Position numbers and translations under genes: made by a program
In this document: piece by piece, positions 9,615 through 17,380 of the stretch
Position numbering within the stretch: position 1 is the stretch's first letter
Layout of the letters: each line of letters opens with the position of its first letter
Source: Ralstonia sp. UBA689
GTDB lineage: Bacteria > Pseudomonadota > Gammaproteobacteria > Burkholderiales > Burkholderiaceae
Direction: 5' to 3'
Length of the DNA stretch: 64,000 nucleotides
Assembly: GCF_002298975.1 (NCBI RefSeq)
Contig: NZ_DBMV01000011.1
Span: 124,001 to 188,000, forward strand
Notes under the pieces: generated by a model
Database searches by the model: none
What the model was told of the DNA's origin: nothing
The model's input: only the letters and a program-made list of their open reading frames with translations

Positions 9615-9863
9615 CTATTTCCCCTTCTTCTTGCCGGCCGGCTTCTCGCTCGCCAGGCTCTCCAGCCGCATCCCCACTTTGAGCGTGACCTGCCAGTGAG
9701 CGATCTTGCCGTCGACGAGGTGGCCGCGCGTCTCCAGCACTTCAAACCAATCCAGATGCATCAGCGTCTCGCTGGCCCGCGCGATGGCGTTGCGGATGGC
9801 CGCGTCGCTCGATTCGGGGGACGAGCCGACCAACTCGATCATCTTGTAGGTATGGGAACTCAT
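9615..9863 (-). CDS. Dodecin family flavin-binding protein
   Basis: An 82-residue protein beginning SSHTYKMIELVGSSPESSD, the dodecin signature, with the Trp of HLDWFEVLETRGH in the flavin-stacking position near residue 37. Dodecins form hollow dodecamers that bind and store riboflavin, FMN or CoA. The ATG has a strong ribosome binding site, GGAGG with 4 nt spacing. The C-terminal extension KPAGKKKGK is lysine-rich and longer than in minimal dodecins. Confidence 0.93.
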   Translation of the reverse strand: MSSHTYKMIELVGSSPESSDAAIRNAIARASETLMHLDWFEVLETRGHLVDGKIAHWQVTLKVGMRLESLASEKPAGKKKGK

Positions 9864-10190
9864 ATCGCCTCCTTGTTGGCATGGTTGGAACGTCGGCGAG
9901 GATGCCTGTACTGAGCGCGCCACGTCACTCACCAGAATGGCAGGTGCTGCCCCACACTGGTAGCCCATTTTTTGCCCGCCGGGAAAATCTCCTGGCGGTT
10001 AATTGCGTTTACAAATTTGACAAACTTTGTCACGCAGACCGACGCGGCACGTCAAACCCGACGGGACGGCGGTCTGAACTGTCATATTTCGCGCGTGCCC
10101 TGCGCAGCTTTTGCTGAACAACGCCGCACCCCGCTGCTGGCACAAAACATGCCTTGAGAGCGATACCCGACTCCTCCGAAAGGAAGCGCC
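9864..10190. promoter_or_regulatory. Intergenic region with a perfect dyad TGACAAA-C-TTTGTCA
   Basis: 327 bp without a gene, between divergent dodecin and the small hypothetical gene. At 10018-10032 there is a perfect 7-bp inverted repeat around a central C, in a short AT-rich patch, suggestive of a homodimeric repressor operator. The regulator is unknown. Confidence 0.4.
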
Positions 10191-10454
10191 ATGCGCCAAC
10201 CCGCCCAACAAGCCGCCGTCACGTACCCGCTTCCGCCCGCAACCTCCGCAACGTCGTCCGACACCTCGCGCCTGCTGGCCGATACCGCTCCGCTGCATAT
10301 GGAATGCTGCGGCCGCCGGATCGACGCCACCTATTCGACCCGCAACGGCATCGTTACCGTCAAGCACCAGGGCAAATCTCTGTCCACCTATTCACCGGAT
10401 GGCAACTCCAAGGCCATTGCGCGCCAACTGCTCTGTGTGATGCTGACCATCTGA
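10191..10454 (+). CDS. Small hypothetical protein (87 aa)
   Basis: The ATG has AAGGAAG 5 nt upstream, so translation is likely. The first 30 residues are Pro/Thr/Ser-rich and look disordered. The rest (about residues 36-87) is a compact segment with a CC pair (MECCGRRIDATYST) and a hydrophobic C-terminus. No signal peptide is evident and I do not recognise the family. It converges on the DUF3175 gene with an 18-nt gap. Confidence 0.6.
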   Translation: MRQPAQQAAVTYPLPPATSATSSDTSRLLADTAPLHMECCGRRIDATYSTRNGIVTVKHQGKSLSTYSPDGNSKAIARQLLCVMLTI

Positions 10455-10472
10455 GCGCACTGCCCGCTTCGC

Positions 10473-10793
10473 TCAGTGCCGAACCTTGGCCGTCCTGCGG
10501 GGCGGACGGCCGAATTTGATGCGCAGGCTGTCCTTGGCTCGCTCCAGAATCCGGCGCTGTCCGGCACTTAGATTGCGCCCTCCTCGATTGATATAGAAGG
10601 TCAGCATCGACATGGCCGACTGGAATGCCGATCCCTTGCGTCGCTTGCTGCGCTCCGCGGAGGCCTTGAGCGAGGCGGCAATACGTGCCGGGCTGCGAGA
10701 CTTGAAGATGTCGGGTTCGAGATCCAGCGCGTCGCTCGTTTCCATCACGTGCTGCGACCAGCGGCGGGTCTTCTGTTTGCCTGCAGTCGACAT
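10473..10793 (-). CDS. DUF3175-type small basic protein
   Basis: A 106-residue, Lys/Arg-rich protein. It starts STAGKQKTRRWSQHVMETSD, contains DLEPDIFKSRSPARIAASLK, and ends in a conserved helical segment (MSMLTFYINRGGRNLS). This pattern matches the DUF3175 family of small soil-bacterial proteins of unknown function. AGGA lies 9 nt before the ATG. Its high positive charge and lack of a signal peptide would suit nucleic acid binding, but that is a guess. The reading frame continues upstream without homology, so I use the internal ATG. Confidence 0.75.
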   Translation of the reverse strand: MSTAGKQKTRRWSQHVMETSDALDLEPDIFKSRSPARIAASLKASAERSKRRKGSAFQSAMSMLTFYINRGGRNLSAGQRRILERAKDSLRIKFGRPPRRTAKVRH

Positions 10794-10945
10794 GATGAAA
10801 GTTCCTGTAATGATGGACAGGTTGTTTCGCAAGTCATGTACCCGCCTAGCCCGCCTCTGGGAACCGACTTCCGTTACGATGACGGGCATTCGGTTCATCA
10901 CTTCCGCCCTTTCCGTCAATCGCCGGCCTCCGGCGCACATCCAAC

Positions 10946-12247
10946 GTGTCTGGCGACGCCGGTCTTTCCACTGCTTCCGCGCCTGCGCAAACGCTGTCGC
11001 ACGCGCCCTTCTCCTACCCCGCCTTCCGGCTGTTCTGGTTCGCCAGGCTGTCCACCACCTTCGCCTACCAGATGTTCGGGGTGGCCGTCGGCTGGCAGAT
11101 CTACGACCTGACGCGCAGTGCCTACGTGCTTGGGCTGGTCGGACTTGTGCAATTCCTGCCTTCGGTGGTGCTGGTGCTGGCCTCGGGCCATATCGCCGAC
11201 CGCTACGACCGGCGCCGCGTGGTGCGTGTCTGCCAGGCCGTGGAGGCACTGGCGGCCCTGGGCTTATCGGCAACCACACTCAGCGAGCATGCCAGTATCC
11301 AGGCGATCTTCCTGTGCGTGGTGGTGATCGGCGCGATGCGCGCGTTCGAAACGCCGACGCTGCAGGCGCTGCTGCCCTCGCTGGTGTCGCCCCAGGCGCT
11401 GCCGCGCGCAGTGGCGCTTTCCAGTTCCGCCGGGCAGACCGGCATCATTCTCGGGCCGGCAGTGGGCGGCTTTCTGTATGTGGCTGGCGCGCCAGTGGTG
11501 TATGCCACGGCAGCAGGACTCTTTCTGCTTGCGCACGTGCTGTTGGCCGTGCTGCGCGTGCAACGCACGACGCCAGTCGCCACGCGGGTCAGCCTGCAAT
11601 CGCTGTTCGCGGGCATCGTGTTCATCAAGGGACGGCCGGTGGTGCTGGGCGCCATTTCGCTGGACCTGTTTGCGGTGCTGCTGGGCGGCGCGACCGCGCT
11701 GCTGCCGATCTACGCGCGCGACATTCTCGGCACGGGGGCGTGGGGGTTGGGGCTGCTGCGCTCGGCGCCCGCGGTGGGCGCGCTGGGCATGGCGCTGTTC
11801 CTGGCGCATCGCCCGCTGGACCGGCACGTGGGCCGCGTGATGTTCGCGGCGGTGGCGGTGTTCGGACTGGCCACGCTGGTGTTCGGGCTCTCGCGTTGGC
11901 TGCCATTGTCACTGCTGGCGCTGGTGGTGCTGGGGGCGTCGGACATGATCAGCGTGGTGATCCGGACCTCGTTGGTGCAACTCGATACGCCCGATGCCAT
12001 GCGCGGACGTGTGAGCGCCGTCAATTCGGTGTTCGTGGGGGCGTCCAACCAGTTGGGCGAGTTCGAATCGGGCATGGTGGCCGGGCTGCTGGGGCCGGTG
12101 GCCTCGGTAGTGGTAGGCGCGCTGGGCACCCTGCTGGTGGTGGCGGTCTGGATGCGCCTGTTTCCGGACCTGACGCACCGCAACCGCCTGCGCGATCCGC
12201 ATCCCGAACACCCCGAACATGCCGCGCACCCCTCGTCAGGGGGATAA
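10946..12247 (+). CDS. MFS transporter, EntS-like exporter
   Basis: A 433-residue protein with about 12 membrane helices and the MFS loop 2-3 motif GHIADRYDRRRVVR near residue 87. Overall layout matches the EntS/multidrug group of the major facilitator superfamily (FxxPAFRLFWxAR-like start). The GTG at 10946 is the only start that leaves a short cytoplasmic tail before helix 1; no good ribosome binding site is visible. No siderophore genes are nearby, so export of enterobactin-like compounds is not supported; substrate unknown. Confidence 0.85.
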   Translation: MSGDAGLSTASAPAQTLSHAPFSYPAFRLFWFARLSTTFAYQMFGVAVGWQIYDLTRSAYVLGLVGLVQFLPSVVLVLASGHIADRYDRRRVVRVCQAVEALAALGLSATTLSEHASIQAIFLCVVVIGAMRAFETPTLQALLPSLVSPQALPRAVALSSSAGQTGIILGPAVGGFLYVAGAPVVYATAAGLFLLAHVLLAVLRVQRTTPVATRVSLQSLFAGIVFIKGRPVVLGAISLDLFAVLLGGATALLPIYARDILGTGAWGLGLLRSAPAVGALGMALFLAHRPLDRHVGRVMFAAVAVFGLATLVFGLSRWLPLSLLALVVLGASDMISVVIRTSLVQLDTPDAMRGRVSAVNSVFVGASNQLGEFESGMVAGLLGPVASVVVGALGTLLVVAVWMRLFPDLTHRNRLRDPHPEHPEHAAHPSSGG

Positions 12248-12377
12248 GCTCCCACGCCCACGCCAGTATTGGCCCGGGCAAGAATCGGGCGATGTCTTGC
12301 GGGCATGTCAGCGAAACCCCGATGGCAGCGGCGTCGCCCCGTTCGTATGCTGACGCTTTGCGCCGTCGCACACGATA

Positions 12378-14429
12378 TTGCGCCTGATCGTGAAGCCAAT
12401 CCTGCATCCTTCGTCCCGCCCGCTGGGAACACGCGCCGCCGACTCCGCTCGGCCGGCCGATCCCGGGCCCACTTTCAGCCTATCTGGCGATAGCGGGCTG
12501 AGCATCGCGCCAGCCATTCGCCCATCGGCGTGGCTGGTGGCGATCGGGGCGGCCGTGGTCGGCACGTTCGCACGGCTGCTGCTGGAATCGGCCGTGGCGA
12601 TCCGCCTGCCGTTCTACCTGGCATTTCCCGTGGTGACGGTGGCCGCATGGTACGGCGGCTTCTGGCCGGGCATGGCGGCGATCGCCACCTATGCATTGCT
12701 GTTTGCCGGGTTGGCGACGCTGCAATCCGCGCCGCCCGGAAACTTCACGCCGACGCAGTTGAGCGTGTTCGCGGTGGGAGCGCTGCTGATCTGCCTGCTG
12801 TGCGAGCAGTTGCGTCGCGCCCGGGCCGGTGCTGAGCGCCGGGCCCGGGCCGAAACGTTGGAACGCCTATCGCAACAGCGCCTGCTGGCCGCGCTGCAGG
12901 CCTCGCCCATCTCGCTCTATGACGTCGACAACACCATGCACTTCACCTGGGTGCACAACCCGGTGTTCGGCCTGCAGCCCGAGCAGTTGCTGGGGCGCAC
13001 TGTGCGCGAGGTGTTCGGCCGCCGTGCCGCCGCACGCCTGACCGAGGCTGGCCAGCGCGTGATCGCCACCGGCACGCCCACGCGCGTGGAATTCGCGTTC
13101 CGCCGCCGGCATACGCAGCGCGTGGTCTACGACGTGGTGGTCATGCCCCTGCGCGACAACGGTGAGATCATCGGCCTGACCAACGCCGTGATCGACATCA
13201 GCGAGCACCGCCAGGCCGAGGCGCGCCGCGCGCAGTTGCTCGAAGTCGAATCCCGCGCGCGTGAGGAAGCCGAGCGTGCCAGCCGCCTGAAAGACGACTT
13301 CCTGGCCACCGTCAGCCACGAGTTGCGCACGCCGCTCAATGCAGTGCTGGGCTGGGCGCAATTGCTAAACATGCGCACCTACGATGAAGCGTTGTTCAAA
13401 CGCGGCCTGGAAGCCATCGAGCGCAGTGCCCGCACGCAGGTCCACCTGATCGATGATCTGCTCGACATGTCGGCCATCCTGTCGGGCAAGGTGCCGCTGG
13501 AAATCGGCCCGGTCGACCTGGCCGATGTCCTGGAGCGTGCGCGCGAGACCATCGAGCCGATGGCGCGCCAGAAGCAGATCACCATCGAGACCGAATACCT
13601 GCCGGTGCCCGTGCTGCAAGGCGACGCCGGGCGCTTGAAACAAGTGTTCTGGAACCTGCTGGCCAATGCCGTCAAGTTCACGCCCGAAGGTGGGCGTGTC
13701 CGGCTGGCGGTACACCCGGCGCCGGAAGGCGTGGTGGCCACCGTGCGCGATACGGGCATCGGTATCGCGCCGACGTTCCTTCCGCACGTCTTCGACCGCT
13801 TCCAGCAAGCCGACCTGTCGAGCACGCGCCGGCACGGCGGCCTGGGCCTGGGCCTGGCGATCGCCAAGCAACTGGTCGACCTGCACCATGGCCGCATTAC
13901 CGCGGCGAGCAGCGGCGCCAATCACGGCACCACCATGGCGGTCACCCTGCCGCTGCACATCGCACCACAGGACGAACAGGCCGCGCAGACGCCGGGCCTT
14001 GTCGCCGGCACGGGCGCCCCGGCGCTGGACGGCATGCGTGTGCTCGCGGTGGACGACAATCCCGAATCGCTCAGCGTGATTGCGTTGATGCTCGAACGCT
14101 ACGGCGCCGAGGTCGTCACCGTGTCCAGCGGTGAAGCCGCGCTCGATGCGCTGTCGCATGCGGTCGACAACCATCCGTTCGATGCGCTGGTCAGCGACCT
14201 GGCGATGCCCGGCATGGATGGCATGCAACTCGTGCGGGCCATACGTGCACGCGGCATGGTCGATCTGCCGGCCGTCGCCGTCACTGCGTTTGCCGATCCG
14301 ATCCGGCTGAAGGCCGCCAAGGAGGCCGGCTACCAGTCGGTCATCACCAAACCGATCTTCCCCGGAGAACTCGGCCATGTGCTGGCCGCCAACGTGCAAC
14401 GCAAGGCGGGGCCGCAGACGCTGAGTTGA
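12378..14429 (+). CDS. Hybrid sensor histidine kinase (DUF4118-type membrane domain, PAS, HisKA, HATPase, receiver)
   Basis: A 683-residue protein. Four hydrophobic segments at about residues 50-140 resemble the KdpD-like DUF4118 membrane domain. A PAS domain follows (about 165-285, LLAALQASPISLYDVDN), then HisKA with His314 (TVSHELRTPLNAVLGWAQLL), HATPase_c (about 415-530, GLGLGLAIAKQLVDLHHG), and a C-terminal receiver with phospho-acceptor Asp607 (LVSDLAMPGMDG) and Lys in VITKPI. No response regulator with an output domain is adjacent, so its output is unknown. TTG at 12378 is used; GTG at 12390 is an alternative. Confidence 0.87.
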   Translation: MRLIVKPILHPSSRPLGTRAADSARPADPGPTFSLSGDSGLSIAPAIRPSAWLVAIGAAVVGTFARLLLESAVAIRLPFYLAFPVVTVAAWYGGFWPGMAAIATYALLFAGLATLQSAPPGNFTPTQLSVFAVGALLICLLCEQLRRARAGAERRARAETLERLSQQRLLAALQASPISLYDVDNTMHFTWVHNPVFGLQPEQLLGRTVREVFGRRAAARLTEAGQRVIATGTPTRVEFAFRRRHTQRVVYDVVVMPLRDNGEIIGLTNAVIDISEHRQAEARRAQLLEVESRAREEAERASRLKDDFLATVSHELRTPLNAVLGWAQLLNMRTYDEALFKRGLEAIERSARTQVHLIDDLLDMSAILSGKVPLEIGPVDLADVLERARETIEPMARQKQITIETEYLPVPVLQGDAGRLKQVFWNLLANAVKFTPEGGRVRLAVHPAPEGVVATVRDTGIGIAPTFLPHVFDRFQQADLSSTRRHGGLGLGLAIAKQLVDLHHGRITAASSGANHGTTMAVTLPLHIAPQDEQAAQTPGLVAGTGAPALDGMRVLAVDDNPESLSVIALMLERYGAEVVTVSSGEAALDALSHAVDNHPFDALVSDLAMPGMDGMQLVRAIRARGMVDLPAVAVTAFADPIRLKAAKEAGYQSVITKPIFPGELGHVLAANVQRKAGPQTLS

Positions 14430-14725
14430 TCCACGTTGAGTCGATCGATTGCCTCGATGTACACGCACCCATGCCTTGACGGAATGGGTGATCCAACAAA
14501 AGTCATTGGCGCGAGTGCTCTTGCGTGCGCATACTGAGGCCCTGTGCCGATCGGTGGGCATCTCTCCCCTAGCAGTTCCCAGCATCCAGCTTCACCGATC
14601 GGCCAGCTTGCCCTTCCCATCGGCCGCACTCGCGGCTATCTGTCGTACCCACAAGAACGCCTGATTCCCGCTGCCCACCGCGGGTTGCGCCGGCATTCCA
14701 GGCTCAGAAAGGAGACCGCATCGCC

Positions 14726-17167
14726 ATGCCCATCCGTTCGATTCCTGTTCTGCTGTCCGCCATCGCGCTTGGCGTGGCAACGCAGGCCGTCGCCAAAGAG
14801 GCACCCAAGGCTGCCGCTCCAGCCACCACACAGACGATCGCCGTGCCTGGCCTGTCCAAGCCTGCCGACATCCTGATCGACCGCTGGGGCGTGCCGCACA
14901 TCTATGCCAAGAGCGAAGACGATGGCTTCTTCGCACAGGGCTTCAACGCCGCGCGCGACCGCCTGTTCCAGATCGACCTGTGGCGCCGCCGGGGCCTGGG
15001 GCAACTCTCGGAAGTGTTCGGCCCCGCCTACGTAGAGCAGGATCGCGCGACGCGGCTGTTCCTCTATCGCGGCGACATGCAGGTCGAGTGGACCCACTAC
15101 AGCCACGATGCGCAGCGCATTGCCACGCATTTCGTCGCCGGCATCAATGCGTATGTCGACTGGCTGGCCAAGCATCCGGAGCACCTGCCGTTCGAGTTCC
15201 GCAAGCTGAACTACGCGCCCGCGCACTGGGCTCCGGAAGACGTGGTACGCATCCGCAGCCACGGCCTGACGCGCAACCTGCAATCGGAAGTCGCTCGCGC
15301 CAACGTGGCCTGCAAGGCCAGCCTTGCCGACGACACCATCCGCTTCGGCCTGCAGCCCGCCTGGCAAACCCGGCTGCCGGAGGGCCTGGACCCTTGCCTG
15401 CCGAAGGATTTGCTGAAGGTCTTCACGCTTGCCACGCAAGGCGTGCGCGTCACGCCCGAATCGCTCAAGGGCGTGGACATCGACAGCGTGCGCGTGGCGG
15501 CCGCCAGCAATTTGGAAGAAGCCATGGAGGGCAGCAACAACTGGGTGATCGCGCCGGACAAATCCGCCACCGGCCGCGCAGTGATGGCCAACGATCCGCA
15601 CCGCGCATATTCGGCACCGAGCCTGCGCTACATCGCCCACATCAGCACGCCCACGCTCGACATCATCGGCGCGGGCGAGCCGTCGCTGCCGGCCGTGTCG
15701 ATCGGCCACAACGGCCACGTCGCCTTTGGCCTGACCATCTTCAACATTGACCAGGAAGACCTCTACGTCTACGAGCTGAACCCGGCCAACAACAGCGAAT
15801 ACCGCTACAACGGCGGCTGGGAGCCCTTCACCGTGCTGCATGAAACCGTGAAGGTGCGCGGCGGCGAGTCCCGCCCCGTCGACCTGACCTTCACGCGCCA
15901 CGGCCCGGTCATCTACATCGATGCCGAGAAGCACCGCGCGTATGCCGTGCGCTCGGCATGGCTGTCGTCGGGTATGTCGCCGTATTTCGGGTCAGTCGGC
16001 TATATGCGTGCACGCACGTTCGCACAGTTCAAGCAATCAATGATGAACTGGGGCGCGCCAACCGAAAACCAGGTCTACGCCGACACCAAGGGCAACATCG
16101 GCTGGGTGCCGGGCGGCCTCGCTCCGATCCGCCCGAACTGGGATGGCCTGCTGCCCGTGCCCGGCGATGGCCGCTATGAATGGGCCGGCTTCTGGCGCGG
16201 TGATCAGTTGCCCAGCACTTACAACCCGAAATCCGGCTACTTCACTTCATCCAACGAGATGAACCTGCCGCCGGATTACCCTTACCGCGAGCGGAAACTC
16301 GGCTTTGAGTGGACCAACGGCTCGCGCCACGCACGCATTGACGAAGTCCTGGCCAAGCTCGACAAGGTGTCGATCGAAGACTCGATGCGGCTGCAGAACG
16401 ACATGGTGTCGATTCCGGCCCGCCGGCTGATGGCGCTGCTTGCGCCGCTGTCCTCCAATGAGGCGGATACGCAAGCCGCGCTCAACCTCTTCAAGGGCTG
16501 GAATGCGACCATGCTGGCGGATTCTCCGCAAGCTGCGCTGCACGAGGTCTGGTTCACGCACCACCTGGGCCGCACGTTCAAGAACGCCATGCTATCCAAA
16601 GCCGGCGCCGATGCCGTCGGCACGCCCGACACAGCGGTGATGCTTGATACGCTGGAACACCCGCAAGGCACTGAGCGCAAGTTTGGCGAAGACCCGCAAC
16701 AAGCCGGTGCCAAACGCGACACCGTGCTGCTCGCCAGCCTGAAGGACGCCTGGGCCGACATGGTCAAGCGCCAGGGGCCGAACCCGCAATCGTGGAACTG
16801 GGGCGCACTGCACCACAACCTGAACGCCCACCCGTTCGCCGCCATCGTTGACGAGGCCACGCGCGCCAAGCTCAACGTCGGCCCGGCACCCGAAGGCGGC
16901 AGCCCGTACACGCCTAACCAATCGACCTACCGCGCAAGCGACTTCCTGCAGACCAACGGCCCGTCGTTCCGCACGGTGGTGGATGTCGGCAACTGGGACA
17001 ACTCGCGCGCCGTCAACCTGCCCGGCCAGTCCGGCGATCCAGACAATCCGCACTACCGCGACCTTGCACCGATGTGGCTCAAAGGTGAGTATTTTCCGCT
17101 GCTGTATTCGCGCCGCGCGGTAGAAGCCGCCACCGAGTCGCGTGTGCATCTGGTGCCAGGCAAGTAA
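14726..17167 (+). CDS. Penicillin acylase / AHL acylase family Ntn hydrolase
   Basis: An 813-residue secreted precursor. The signal peptide ends near AVAKEAPKA (residue 23). An alpha-chain region is marked by DRWGVPHIYA and QGFNAARDRLFQIDLWRR, and the autocatalytic cleavage site exposes Ser270 (EGSNNWVIAPDKSATGR) as the N-terminal nucleophile of the beta chain. NDPHR and GHNGHVAFGLT follow. This is peptidase family S45, whose members include penicillin G acylase and the quorum-quenching AHL acylases such as AiiD, PvdQ and QuiP. Length and resemblance favour the AHL-acylase branch, but the acyl substrate cannot be fixed from sequence. AGGAG lies 11 nt upstream of the ATG; a terminator follows. 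Confidence 0.9.
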   Translation: MPIRSIPVLLSAIALGVATQAVAKEAPKAAAPATTQTIAVPGLSKPADILIDRWGVPHIYAKSEDDGFFAQGFNAARDRLFQIDLWRRRGLGQLSEVFGPAYVEQDRATRLFLYRGDMQVEWTHYSHDAQRIATHFVAGINAYVDWLAKHPEHLPFEFRKLNYAPAHWAPEDVVRIRSHGLTRNLQSEVARANVACKASLADDTIRFGLQPAWQTRLPEGLDPCLPKDLLKVFTLATQGVRVTPESLKGVDIDSVRVAAASNLEEAMEGSNNWVIAPDKSATGRAVMANDPHRAYSAPSLRYIAHISTPTLDIIGAGEPSLPAVSIGHNGHVAFGLTIFNIDQEDLYVYELNPANNSEYRYNGGWEPFTVLHETVKVRGGESRPVDLTFTRHGPVIYIDAEKHRAYAVRSAWLSSGMSPYFGSVGYMRARTFAQFKQSMMNWGAPTENQVYADTKGNIGWVPGGLAPIRPNWDGLLPVPGDGRYEWAGFWRGDQLPSTYNPKSGYFTSSNEMNLPPDYPYRERKLGFEWTNGSRHARIDEVLAKLDKVSIEDSMRLQNDMVSIPARRLMALLAPLSSNEADTQAALNLFKGWNATMLADSPQAALHEVWFTHHLGRTFKNAMLSKAGADAVGTPDTAVMLDTLEHPQGTERKFGEDPQQAGAKRDTVLLASLKDAWADMVKRQGPNPQSWNWGALHHNLNAHPFAAIVDEATRAKLNVGPAPEGGSPYTPNQSTYRASDFLQTNGPSFRTVVDVGNWDNSRAVNLPGQSGDPDNPHYRDLAPMWLKGEYFPLLYSRRAVEAATESRVHLVPGK

Positions 17168-17185
17168 GTCGCGAAACAAGAAAAA

Positions 17186-17228
17186 GAAACGCCACCGCAA
17201 TACAACGCCGTGGCGCTTTTTTTTTTCA
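17186..17228 (+). terminator. Rho-independent terminator after the acylase gene (copy A of a repeated hairpin)
   Basis: Stem CGCCAC/GTGGCG (17190-17195 with 17210-17215), a 14-nt loop, then C and a run of ten T. The 34 nt from 17186 match the reverse strand of 24267-24234 at 30 positions (see findings). Confidence 0.9.
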
Positions 17229-17380
17229 CGTCCTGTCCGCGTAACAACGTGTTGGTGGCTTCGGCAGCGAAACATCGGTTATTCAATACACTCACGGATT
17301 GAAGAATGTTGTGACTTCGCAGGCGGACGGACCTTTCGCTGGCTACGCTCTACAGCTTCCCGAGCTGAAGCGTTGCCGCC

